A stretch of 10,709 bases of DNA from a bacterium (GTDB lineage Bacteria > Patescibacteriota > Minisyncoccia > Ryanbacterales > 2-02-FULL-48-12), in contig SBBS01000057.1 in NCBI GenBank assembly GCA_005239605.1, forward strand, positions 1 to 10,709, written 5' to 3'. The position numbers were made by a program, and so were the translations under genes. The notes under the pieces are model-generated. The model searched no databases. It saw only the letters and a list, made by a program, of their open reading frames with translations, and was not told the origin of the DNA. Positions 1 through 6,739 of the stretch are shown piece by piece. How positions within the stretch are numbered: the first letter of the stretch is position 1; the number at the start of each line of letters is the position of its first letter.

Positions 1-42
1 AATTTTGAAGCGCTAGCAGGGCTAACGCAAGAAATTTTCACC
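1..42. repeat. Truncated palindromic repeat element, left copy
   Basis: Bases 1-32 match 10678-10709 in direct orientation with one mismatch (T at 14, C at 10691). The core is an imperfect hairpin: GCGCTAGC, a 3-base loop (AGG), then GCTAACGC. The right flank AAATTTTCACC (32-42) is the reverse complement of the left flank GGTGAAAATTT seen in the other copy (10672-10682). The element is therefore palindromic overall, and each window end cuts one copy. It resembles a REP-like or miniature inverted-repeat element. Its family is not recognised. Confidence 0.7.
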
Positions 43-75
43 AAGCCCCGGCCGGATTTCGGGAATTTTTAGCCG

Positions 76-99
76 AAAATTTATTAAGGGACAGGTCTA
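76..99. repeat. 24-bp inverted repeat, left arm
   Basis: This stretch, with core TTATTAAGGGACAGGTCT, is the exact reverse complement of 10614-10637, so the two arms bracket all genes in the window. GGGACAGG-type ends recall short dispersed repeats left by small transposable elements, but that link is from memory and unverified. Each arm lies 33-34 bases inside a copy of the palindromic element, which suggests arm and palindrome belong to one unit. Confidence 0.8.
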
Positions 100-140
100 T
101 TATTCTAATTCTAGCGCGCCGTCAATTTAATCCTGTCCTT
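86..140. repeat. Local inverted repeat AAGGGACAGG / CCTGTCCTT
   Basis: AAGGGACAGG (86-95) is followed 36 bases later by CCTGTCCTT (132-140), its reverse complement lacking one base. The segment lies just downstream of the minus-strand glycosyltransferase operon. It could fold into a long-armed hairpin or be a nested remnant of the same repeat family. No T-run follows on the minus strand, so it is not called a terminator. The rest of the 1-170 stretch shows no gene. Confidence 0.45.
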
Positions 141-170
141 ATACCACGATTACCTCCCGCAGTCGCGGCT

Positions 171-1901
171 TTATTTTTTCAACTCCCAAACTTCCGTCCA
201 ATCGCGCCGGCGGCCTGTGCCGAATACCGCAACTTGTTTGTAGTTGCTTTTCACAAACTCCTCAAAAAACGGATGTGCGCGAAAAAAATGACTTTCCATT
301 CTTCCATCAATTACTGTGTATCGCGGCGGGTTTGCTTCCAATAAAGCAAGCATCTCATGGGGAGATGGAAATGTGCTGTGCCGTTCATCAGGATTTTTTA
401 CAAAAACCATGGCATACGATGTTATGTCAGCCACCGTATGGCGTTCCGCGAGTATTACGGGTAATGGGTTTGCCGCAAAAACACGCTCGCCCGGCGCCGT
501 ATGCTCTGCAAGAAATGCCGCAGTTTCGTTAATGCTACCCTGCCGCCACCACCACCCTATCACCGGATCCGCAAACCAACTTGCGCTCACACCCCATAGC
601 CCGCCCAAAGAAACAAACAAGACCGCAATAGTCATTTTATTTACCGTCTGCCAAGGAAACACCGCAAAGAGCGCCCCTGCAGCCAACGAAAGCTGGGGAA
701 CCATCTCACGCATATATCCGGGTATGTATAAAGAAAAAGCAATAATATGAACGCCTATCCAGAAACAAATAAATAAAACAGCGTCCCGATTTTTTATAAA
801 AAAATCTTTGAGACGATTCTCGCGGATCTCATAAAACCAGAAAATGGAAAAAACAGGCAAAGAAAATATAAACAGAAAAAGAAATACGTCGGGACGAAAC
901 GTGCCAATGCGGTAAATGTTAAGAGCATGATACGCGAACGACCCAAACAATATAAAAGCCATGCTGACCAACATAATCTTTCGGATAGTATCCCTTGTTG
1001 GAAATATCATTTGAACGACTCCCATGAGAAATATAACAAATCCAATAAACAACAGCCCGGCCTGTACGGCCAAATTCTCCACAAACGAAAGCGCCCAACT
1101 TCTAAGAAATCCATACACGGAAGATACGCTGTTCGCATATTCCACCTCTTTTGTGCTTGCTCCCAGTTTAATCGGTTCATAGCTAAGCCACATAGAAATT
1201 GCACGATCCCAATTGTGAAATCCAATATACAAAAATACGGGCAAAAAACCGATAATTACTCCTGCCATGAGCGCCACACCCTGCCCGCACACATCAGCAA
1301 TGACTTTCTGGTTGAAACGTCCGGATAATCGAAACGCATACCAACATACCGCCAAAGCGGATGTAAACATAAATATCACCGCCGTAGTCCGCTCAACATA
1401 CGCTATGCCCATGGCTATCCCTGCATAAAACAACCAGCGCCATTTTTGCGAATCTTCAGCATGCAGCCCTTTTATCAAGCAAAAAGCCGCGGCGCACGTA
1501 AGAAGGGTAGCCAACGCTTCTGTTTTTATAACAACATTGTTATAGAGCGTAAATGGAATCAAAGCAAAAAGAAGCGCCGCGCATATTCCAACGTTCCTGG
1601 AAAAAAGTTCCTTGCCCAATAAAAAAAGGACGCCGGTTGTAAGTGAAGAAAAAATAATTACCGGCGAACGAAACGCTAACAGGGAACGCCCGAATAGTTC
1701 CGTAGACGCGTATATAAACCACGAAAGAATGGGCGCGCGCGTGCCATAATCAGCTATAGGTGTCTCCCCCCGCCCGATCCTCAAAGCATCCTGCGCAAAC
1801 CGGCCCTCATCTCCCCCCACCATGGTAAACGGGTGCACAACAAAAAAAGCTGCAAAAGAAAGAAAGACAAGAAAAACAAAAATAGAACTATCGCGCGTCA
1901 T
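171..1901 (-). CDS. ArnT/family 39-like membrane glycosyltransferase
   Basis: This 576-residue integral membrane protein probably transfers a sugar from a polyprenyl-phosphate donor to a surface glycan, lipid or protein on the outer face of the membrane. After a first membrane segment (about 7-25) comes GGDEGRFAQDAL with an acidic pair at D31-E32, the usual catalytic position in GT-C enzymes of the PMT/ArnT type. The motif DYGTRAPILSW (51-61) is also typical. About ten more hydrophobic segments run to residue 445, followed by a soluble C-terminal domain (about 450-576). The ATG lies inside the end of the upstream methyltransferase gene (14-base overlap) with no clear Shine-Dalgarno, so translational coupling is likely. 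It is the last gene of the operon. Acceptor and sugar are unknown. Confidence 0.85.
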   Translation of the reverse strand: MTRDSSIFVFLVFLSFAAFFVVHPFTMVGGDEGRFAQDALRIGRGETPIADYGTRAPILSWFIYASTELFGRSLLAFRSPVIIFSSLTTGVLFLLGKELFSRNVGICAALLFALIPFTLYNNVVIKTEALATLLTCAAAFCLIKGLHAEDSQKWRWLFYAGIAMGIAYVERTTAVIFMFTSALAVCWYAFRLSGRFNQKVIADVCGQGVALMAGVIIGFLPVFLYIGFHNWDRAISMWLSYEPIKLGASTKEVEYANSVSSVYGFLRSWALSFVENLAVQAGLLFIGFVIFLMGVVQMIFPTRDTIRKIMLVSMAFILFGSFAYHALNIYRIGTFRPDVFLFLFIFSLPVFSIFWFYEIRENRLKDFFIKNRDAVLFICFWIGVHIIAFSLYIPGYMREMVPQLSLAAGALFAVFPWQTVNKMTIAVLFVSLGGLWGVSASWFADPVIGWWWRQGSINETAAFLAEHTAPGERVFAANPLPVILAERHTVADITSYAMVFVKNPDERHSTFPSPHEMLALLEANPPRYTVIDGRMESHFFRAHPFFEEFVKSNYKQVAVFGTGRRRDWTEVWELKK

Positions 1902-2949
1902 GGGGTTTTTCCGCTATCGCTATAAGAGTAAGCCCCATAGGCAAAAAAGGAATTTTTGATTCTCCTAACAACCAGGCATAAATAATTCTGTTTAGCGCGC
2001 GAGATATGAATCCTTTCGGGCGGCGCATGGGGCCTCCTATGGGTTTTTCCAGCATCTTTTCACTCACAAAATAAGGCAAAACACCAAGGAGATTCCAATA
2101 AAAAACAGTTCGTATTCGAAACCCTTGTTCTATGAGCTTTTGTGTAAGCTCTTTTTTTGTATAACGCCGGTAATGCCCTGATTCTTTGTCTCGTATGCCA
2201 TAAAGATAGGGAAGCGCGGGCGCTGACACAAAAAGAAGTCCGCCAGGATTTAAAACATGAAAGCCGTTTTTTAGTACGGCCCCATCATCAGCAACATGCT
2301 CAATAATATCCGTCATAGTAACAACATCAAATGAATTGCCATTAGACGAAAAAGATTGTCCATCAGCTTGCATCACAGAAATGTCATTCCTGTCCTTAAA
2401 TTTTTTGCGGAGACGCTCGCATAAAAATTCGGAAATATCGGCAAGTGTAAAATGATTAAATTTTCCTCGTAAAAAATTGGCAATTTCCCCGTTGCCGGAA
2501 CCAATATCCAGCAATGCGCCGCCTGTTGAAGGAACCATTGAAAAAAGAGATTTCAGACGATAGTCTTCGGAAAAATCGGCGGCTTGCTCTTTTTCCAGTT
2601 TCGTTAACCCGTTATCTTTAGAATTTGACGATGTGTGTTCAAATACAATGTCGGCAACGGCAGATTTTTCTTTGCGATATAAAAATATATTCCGCGCATA
2701 AATGGAAAAAGCGATGAATTGCCCCAACGTTATAACCGCATCCCTGCGCGCCACCGCATAAATAAAGACAAGCACGCCTCCGATCAGGCTTAAGTACCAG
2801 TAGGAAACCGGGATAACGCTTTTACCGCGCGCCTCGGAAGAAATCCACTGCACCAGCATGCGAAGAAAAAATACAATTTGCGCCAAAAAACCAAATAAGG
2901 TCCAGCCGTCAATAACAAACCCGAATATGGAAAAGGGGAATATGTTCAT
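1888..2949 (-). CDS. LAB_N membrane domain fused to SAM methyltransferase
   Basis: This 353-residue protein has two parts. Residues about 10-95 match the LAB_N domain (the lipid A biosynthesis N-terminal domain, also found as small stand-alone proteins): three hydrophobic segments with RMLVQWISSEARGKSVIP (30-47), SYWYLSLIGG and ARNIFLYRKE near 85-94. After a polar linker (95-125), residues 130-350 form a class I methyltransferase with the SAM-binding loop LLDIGSGNG (147-155), the acidic DIIEH (214-218), LNPGGLLFVSAP (233-244) and RRYTKKEL (261-268). The start ATG overlaps the upstream glycosyltransferase stop as ATGA, and the end overlaps the family 39-like gene. LAB_N proteins often accompany GtrB-like and ArnT-like genes, so a role in moving or handling polyprenyl-linked sugar is inferred. 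The methylated group (sugar or lipid) is unknown. A sequencing frameshift joining two genes is unlikely because the single frame is continuous. Confidence 0.82.
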   Translation of the reverse strand: MNIFPFSIFGFVIDGWTLFGFLAQIVFFLRMLVQWISSEARGKSVIPVSYWYLSLIGGVLVFIYAVARRDAVITLGQFIAFSIYARNIFLYRKEKSAVADIVFEHTSSNSKDNGLTKLEKEQAADFSEDYRLKSLFSMVPSTGGALLDIGSGNGEIANFLRGKFNHFTLADISEFLCERLRKKFKDRNDISVMQADGQSFSSNGNSFDVVTMTDIIEHVADDGAVLKNGFHVLNPGGLLFVSAPALPYLYGIRDKESGHYRRYTKKELTQKLIEQGFRIRTVFYWNLLGVLPYFVSEKMLEKPIGGPMRRPKGFISRALNRIIYAWLLGESKIPFLPMGLTLIAIAEKPHDAR

Positions 2950-4028
2950 GTTTGTTGGGATACTTCTGCAATAAGATCAATAATTCTTTTTTCTATAATG
3001 TCTTCACTGCATAAGCGTTCGTAAGCCTTTCGCCCCGCAACCGCAACGCGCGCGCGCGCATCATTGTTGTTATATAAAAAGAGAATTTTATCAGCAAGAC
3101 CTCTCGGATTCGCGAGAGGAGCCCAAAAAAGTTCTACACCATCCGTAAAATGCAACGCTACTCCGTATGCTTCCGGCGGACCTGCGGTGAGAAATGCTTT
3201 TCCCATCGCTAATGCTTCATATAATTTATTAGAAAGAGAACGGCGCGCTTTTGGCGTATCTCCAAACAAACCCAAACAAACATGGGCCTCGCTTCGCCAC
3301 TGCAGCAGCTGTTCTTGCGAAATACGATGCGACACAAATGCAACATTGGAAGGTTGAATCTGTTTATATATGCGGCTGACATCATTCAGACATTGACCGG
3401 CGCCCGCAATACGGAATACTATATCGCTATTCCCCTCCAAAAGTTTTGCCGCTTGCATAATATGCAAAACGCCATGCTGGGGAGCCATTTCTCCCACAAA
3501 CTCAACTATAAATTTATTTGACGGCGTCTTAAGTTCACGAGGATAAAATATCCTGTTATCGGCGCAAATAGGAAACATTTTGAATTTTTTTTCCGGGATG
3601 GAAAATAATTTTGAAAAATACGCAATCGTGCCTTTATCACCCAGCAAAATGGCTTGCGACTGCCGATAGGCATATGTGTCGAGCCAAAACAATAACCGCG
3701 CTTTCCAGCTTCCTTCTCGCGCATAACCGCGATCGATGAATGAATCATAGAGCGATGGCGCATGATCAAAGATAATGGGCTTTTTTGTAAATAAGCGTAT
3801 CAAAGGAACAAACTGCTGCCCCATCCAGCCCACATAAAAAATATCAGCGCCGCGGATATAAAACGGCAAGCGCAGCGCCACACTCACCGTGCGCGCGTAA
3901 TAACTTTTAAGACGCGACACCACTGTTTTGGTGGGAAAATTTTTTCGGAGCGCCCGGATGCTTATCGCATTTGAAGGATAATCAGGCCGCCCTGCGCATA
4001 CAAAAAGAATGTCAGGTTTTTTTGTCAT
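2946..4028 (-). CDS. GT-B glycosyltransferase, family 4-like
   Basis: This 360-residue cytoplasmic or membrane-associated enzyme probably adds a sugar from a nucleotide donor to a growing lipid-linked glycan. The N-terminal half begins PDILFVCAGRPDYPSN (5-20). The C-terminal Rossmann half shows FIVEFVGEMAPQHGVLHI (173-190), FRIAGAG (205-211) and the donor-binding stretch SLSNKLYEALAMGKAFLT (264-281), typical of family 4. The usual second glutamate of the EX7E motif is not obvious, as in several divergent members. The ATG sits inside the last codons of the family 2 gene (17-base overlap), and its TGA overlaps the next ATG (ATGA), so it is translationally coupled on both sides. Donor and acceptor cannot be assigned. 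Confidence 0.8.
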   Translation of the reverse strand: MTKKPDILFVCAGRPDYPSNAISIRALRKNFPTKTVVSRLKSYYARTVSVALRLPFYIRGADIFYVGWMGQQFVPLIRLFTKKPIIFDHAPSLYDSFIDRGYAREGSWKARLLFWLDTYAYRQSQAILLGDKGTIAYFSKLFSIPEKKFKMFPICADNRIFYPRELKTPSNKFIVEFVGEMAPQHGVLHIMQAAKLLEGNSDIVFRIAGAGQCLNDVSRIYKQIQPSNVAFVSHRISQEQLLQWRSEAHVCLGLFGDTPKARRSLSNKLYEALAMGKAFLTAGPPEAYGVALHFTDGVELFWAPLANPRGLADKILFLYNNNDARARVAVAGRKAYERLCSEDIIEKRIIDLIAEVSQQT

Positions 4029-4938
4029 CTTTAATCTCGATTTTCGTAGACATGGTCCGGCTTATAATTTCGGCCAACAACCCCATCAAAATAAATTGAA
4101 ATCCAACCACTATGAAAATGGCAACGAGAATCGGCAAAGGCGTGCGAATAAAATGGATATCCTCAATTATGCGTAAATAGATCGCCCACACGCCAATGCC
4201 ACACGCAAGAAAAAGACTCAAAAATCCTACTGCTCCGAAAAAATGCATCGGTCGGCGCGCGTATTTATAAAAAAAATGGAACGCGAGAATATCAAGCAAA
4301 ACTTTGAATGTTCGCGAGAAACCATACTTAGACACCCCATGCTTGCGGGGTTCAAATCGCACCGGAAGCTCCGCGACGCGCGCTCCCCCGCGCGCCGCGT
4401 AAGCCGCAATCATGCGGTGCATGTCTCCCGTGAGATCCACATGTTTGAGAACGTCCGCCCGATACGCTTTTAACGCGCATCCATGATCATGCAAATGCAC
4501 GTTTGTCACAAAAGAAATAAGCCAATTCGCGGCAGATGAAGGCAAGCGCCGCGAAAAAAATTTATCCTGCCAGCGATCCCGCCGCCAGCCCGATACGATG
4601 TCGTACCCCTCCTCCAGCTTTTCAAGAAGGCGCGGAATATCCGCGGGGTCATTTTCTAAATCACCGTCCATAGTCACAATTACATCTCCTTGCGCCTCTT
4701 TGATGCCAACGGAAAGCGCCGCGGTTTGGCCAAAATTGCGCCGGAGACGAATTGCATGTATTCCTTTGAGCTTTTGAATTTCCTGCCATGTATTGTCTTT
4801 TGATCCATCATCCACAAAAAAAACCTCATAAGGTTTTTGCGCGCTCGTAAGCACGCTTGCCAGCAACCGATGCAGTTCCGCCACCGATTCTTGCTCGTTG
4901 AAAAACGGCACAACAACAGAAATAGAAGGCTTTTCCAT
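4012..4938 (-). CDS. GtrB/DPM1-like polyprenyl-phosphate glycosyltransferase
   Basis: This family 2 enzyme probably moves a sugar from a nucleotide carrier to polyprenyl phosphate on the inner face of the membrane. From the chosen ATG it has 308 residues: SISVVVPFFNE (5-15), FVDDGS (41-46), the metal-binding TMDGDLENDP (89-98), RKHGVSKYGF (198-207), and two C-terminal membrane segments (about 232-255 and 268-290), the GtrB layout. The frame is open back to a TTG at 4968, but the ATG at 4938 places the family's usual start correctly; the extra ten residues from TTG look like upstream DNA. No good Shine-Dalgarno is seen. It is the first gene of a four-gene overlapping operon ending in an ArnT-like transferase, which would use its product. 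Confidence 0.87.
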   Translation of the reverse strand: MEKPSISVVVPFFNEQESVAELHRLLASVLTSAQKPYEVFFVDDGSKDNTWQEIQKLKGIHAIRLRRNFGQTAALSVGIKEAQGDVIVTMDGDLENDPADIPRLLEKLEEGYDIVSGWRRDRWQDKFFSRRLPSSAANWLISFVTNVHLHDHGCALKAYRADVLKHVDLTGDMHRMIAAYAARGGARVAELPVRFEPRKHGVSKYGFSRTFKVLLDILAFHFFYKYARRPMHFFGAVGFLSLFLACGIGVWAIYLRIIEDIHFIRTPLPILVAIFIVVGFQFILMGLLAEIISRTMSTKIEIKDDKKT

Positions 4939-4947
4939 AATGCTCGT

Positions 4948-4975
4948 ACCATAGCAAAATGTTGACAAAATGCAA
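4948..4975 (-). promoter_or_regulatory. Candidate extended -10 promoter for the glycan operon
   Basis: On the minus strand, TTGCAT (4975-4970) is followed after 16 bases by TATGGT (4953-4948), preceded by TGC, an extended -10 TGN motif. Transcription would start near 4941, only about three bases before the ATG at 4938, so the first gene may be read from a nearly leaderless mRNA. This fits the lack of a Shine-Dalgarno. The -35 match is weak (3 of 6). Confidence 0.4.
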
Positions 4976-4990
4976 CTTATTGCTTACACT
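4962..4990 (+). promoter_or_regulatory. Sigma-70-type promoter, TTGACA-17-TACACT
   Basis: A perfect -35 TTGACA (4962-4967) lies 17 bases before TACACT (4985-4990, 4 of 6 to TATAAT). A start near 4997 gives a leader of about 27 bases that carries AAGGAGAGG (5012-5020), three bases before the ATG at 5024. It overlaps the candidate minus-strand promoter, so the two divergent units may compete for polymerase. Confidence 0.7.
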
Positions 4991-5023
4991 TTCTATAGAA
5001 AAATCTTTGACAAGGAGAGGTAA

Positions 5024-5383
5024 ATGAAAATAGTATATGGATCTGACGTTGAAAAACTTGAGATAGTTCAAACCTATAGATGAGGGAATAAGGAGCATAA
5101 AATTTATCAGGATAGGAATGGACTCTTTGAGATTTGTAAATGTACCGGCACCGGCAATGGCTGCGGCGCTCTTTTACAAATTACAGAGCAAGATGTTTAT
5201 GAGGTGGTTGAAGGTGGTTATGGCGGTTTCGATTCACACTCTAATGTTTTTTGTTGCACAGAATGCGGAACAGAAACGTATATGGAATCATCCTATGTTA
5301 GTAAACTGCTTTCACCCATAAAGGCACATGGAAAACGTCCTTCAGAAAACGAGAGAAGATATAGAAATTGGAGGCTGCTATGA
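5024..5383 (+). pseudogene. Cysteine-rich zinc-ribbon-like gene with in-frame TGA
   Basis: A strong promoter and ribosome site lead to an ATG at 5024, but after 19 codons (start MKIVYGSDVEK, end QTYR) a TGA stands at 5081-5083. The same frame then stays open for 99 codons to the TGA at 5381-5383. That part reads as a small metal-binding protein: ICKCTGTGNGCGALL, then about 25 residues later VFCCTECGTET, giving six cysteines in two clusters, and a basic tail KRPSENERRYRNWRLL. Its end overlaps the next start as ATGA, which supports this frame as the coding one. Other genes here end in TGA, so recoding of TGA in general is unlikely. Options are a recent nonsense mutation, readthrough, or a shorter protein of 93 residues from ATT at 5102, which has AAGGAG (5090-5095) six bases upstream. 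The family and function are not recognised. Confidence 0.55.
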
Positions 5384-5964
5384 AATTTCTTGCTGAAAAG
5401 CGTGAGATAGATTTCGCCCCCGGTGAAAATACATGGGGATTGCGAATATTTAAGGAGATATGGAAAGACAACAAGACAGGAAAAGAGAGTTTGTATTGGA
5501 AATACGGACTGCCTGACGGCGTACAGGTTTTTGCATTAACTAAAAATTGTGATGTAATTGCTATCACAGAAGAACGCAATGATATGATATATACCCATTG
5601 TGTTGGAGAAACAATGGAAGAATATGAACTTCCAGCAACTCCCGAATCAATCCTGAAAACAGCAAACCGCGGACTTTTGGAAGAAACCGGCTATCAAGCG
5701 GGATCGCTTGAGATTTTATGCTCCATACTGGAAAACTCCGGAAAAAGTGAGCGGCTTATCCACCACGTACTTGCGCAAGATTGTGTGCCGGCTGGCGTAC
5801 CGAAGAAACATATACATATACAAGTGAACTTATATGAACCATTTTGGTTCTGGACACTATTACTTGAGTATCTTCTGGCAGATCCGTTTTCAAAACATGC
5901 CGGCGGCAACACGCTGCAAGCGGCTACTCTCGCATTCCACAAACTCGGACTTCTTTCCATGTAA
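5380..5964 (+). CDS. Nudix-related protein with an eroded Nudix box
   Basis: The ATG at 5380 has GGAGG (5370-5374) five bases upstream and overlaps the preceding stop, so it is preferred to the TTG at 5368. The 194-residue product resembles Nudix hydrolases, which cleave nucleoside diphosphate linkages: a beta strand GVQVFALTKNCDVIAITEER, then ELPATPES and RGLLEETGY (97-105). Against the consensus G-x5-E-x7-REUxEExGU, E89, R97, E101, E102 and G104 are kept, but the first glycine is E83 and the E after R97 is G98. The glycine loop normally between ELPA and the helix seems to be missing (about seven residues). Catalysis may be reduced or lost. The tail DPFSKHAGGNTLQA (168-181) is distinctive. 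It is the second gene of a two-gene unit with the interrupted cysteine-rich gene. Substrate unknown. Confidence 0.65.
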   Translation: MKFLAEKREIDFAPGENTWGLRIFKEIWKDNKTGKESLYWKYGLPDGVQVFALTKNCDVIAITEERNDMIYTHCVGETMEEYELPATPESILKTANRGLLEETGYQAGSLEILCSILENSGKSERLIHHVLAQDCVPAGVPKKHIHIQVNLYEPFWFWTLLLEYLLADPFSKHAGGNTLQAATLAFHKLGLLSM

Positions 5965-6163
5965 ACCCGCCACACTCTTACGGATATGACATCCTCTCTT
6001 TTCTTCGCGCTGGTATCCATTCACCCCCAAAATTTGGTGGGAGGGGTTCATCTACAGCCTTACGGCTGCAGCTTTCTGGGTGGGAGGGTAAAAGCCTGTT
6101 CTTGATCTGTTTGACAACAAGCTCTAGTAATAGGGCTTTTTCTTTCGTTACACATATCTTCAC
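5965..6163 (-). other. Gene-free convergent region with hairpins; possible IS200/IS605 end remnant
   Basis: This stretch lies between the ends of the Nudix-related gene and gmhA. Read on the minus strand it has CAGCC-GTAA-GGCTG, then a C-rich/G-rich pair around CCACCAAATTTTGGGGGTG, followed by GAATGGATACC. Stacked hairpins ending in such a tail recall the right end and overlapping omegaRNA of IS605-type elements, but no TnpA or TnpB is left, so this is a guess. A 61-codon GTG-started frame covers the stretch but has no ribosome site and no family likeness. The hairpins lack long T-runs, so no firm terminator is called. Confidence 0.25.
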
Positions 6164-6739
6164 CTATCCAAATAAAGTCTTTTCCACCAGCCCGCAAATA
6201 ATATGCCCGATCGTAATATGCGCTTCCTGAATGCGCCGGGTATTATCCGACGGGACTATAACTTCAATATCGCACACTCCTTTCATCTTGCCGCCGCCTT
6301 TCCCCAGAAGTCCTAAGGTTTTTATATTGCTTGCTTTTGCGGCCTCTACCGCCCGCATCACATTTGATGAATTGCCGCTTGTGGAAATTGCCAACAGCAC
6401 ATCACCCGGCTTTCCGTGCGCTTCCACTTGCCGCTCAAATATCTTTTCCACGTTATAATCATTCGCAAGCGCGGTGAGTATGGACGTATCAGTTGTGAGC
6501 GCAATTGCCGAAAGCGCTTTTCGCTCCTTCAAAAACCGCCCCACCAGTTCCCCTGCTATATGCTGAGCGTCCGCCGCGCTTCCTCCGTTGCCGCACAAAA
6601 GAAGCTTCCCGCCATTTTGATAGGAAGCGATAATAATCTCTGCCGCTTTCGCGATGACATCTGAAAGATGTGACGCGGTGAGTTTCTTTACGGCGGCGCT
6701 TTCTTCCAACTCGCGCTGAATTTCTGCGTGTGCATTCAT
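6164..6739 (-). CDS. gmhA: Sedoheptulose-7-phosphate isomerase GmhA
   Basis: GmhA converts D-sedoheptulose 7-phosphate to D-glycero-D-manno-heptose 7-phosphate, the first step of nucleotide-activated heptose synthesis in the cytoplasm. The 191-residue length is normal. It has the SIS-domain phosphate loop CGNGGSAADAQHIAGEL (49-65), the second phosphate motif STSGNSSNV (119-127) and TRRIQEAHITIGH (167-179). The residues that bind zinc in GmhA enzymes are present: H60, E64, Q171 and H179. The ATG overlaps the hddC-like stop as ATGA, and no Shine-Dalgarno is seen, so coupling is likely. It is last in an operon with the nucleotidyltransferase and kinase, which points to the GDP-heptose branch. 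Confidence 0.95.
   Translation of the reverse strand: MNAHAEIQRELEESAAVKKLTASHLSDVIAKAAEIIIASYQNGGKLLLCGNGGSAADAQHIAGELVGRFLKERKALSAIALTTDTSILTALANDYNVEKIFERQVEAHGKPGDVLLAISTSGNSSNVMRAVEAAKASNIKTLGLLGKGGGKMKGVCDIEVIVPSDNTRRIQEAHITIGHIICGLVEKTLFG

Noticed and set aside
4939..4968. TTG start at 4968 for the family 2 glycosyltransferase
   Set aside because: It adds ten residues unlike the family, has no ribosome site and would lie upstream of the candidate -10. The ATG at 4938 gives the usual N-terminus.
5081..5083. Alternative genetic code with TGA as a sense codon
   Set aside because: TGA ends the family 2 and GT-B glycosyltransferases, the hddC-like gene and the cysteine-rich gene itself, in three cases within tight ATGA overlaps. 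The standard code fits.
5081..5083. Selenocysteine codon at the in-frame TGA
   Set aside because: The position follows QTYR, outside the cysteine clusters, and no convincing stem-loop was seen just downstream. No selenium genes are in the window.
5118..5321. 67-codon plus-strand frame starting ATG within the cysteine-rich gene
   Set aside because: It overlaps the cysteine-cluster frame, has no good ribosome site, and ends before the Nudix-related gene without coupling. The other frame gives paired cysteines and the ATGA junction.
5978..6163. 61-codon minus-strand frame starting GTG directly after the gmhA stop
   Set aside because: There is no ribosome site, no family likeness, and the frame runs through hairpin-forming DNA. 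It is better treated as non-coding.
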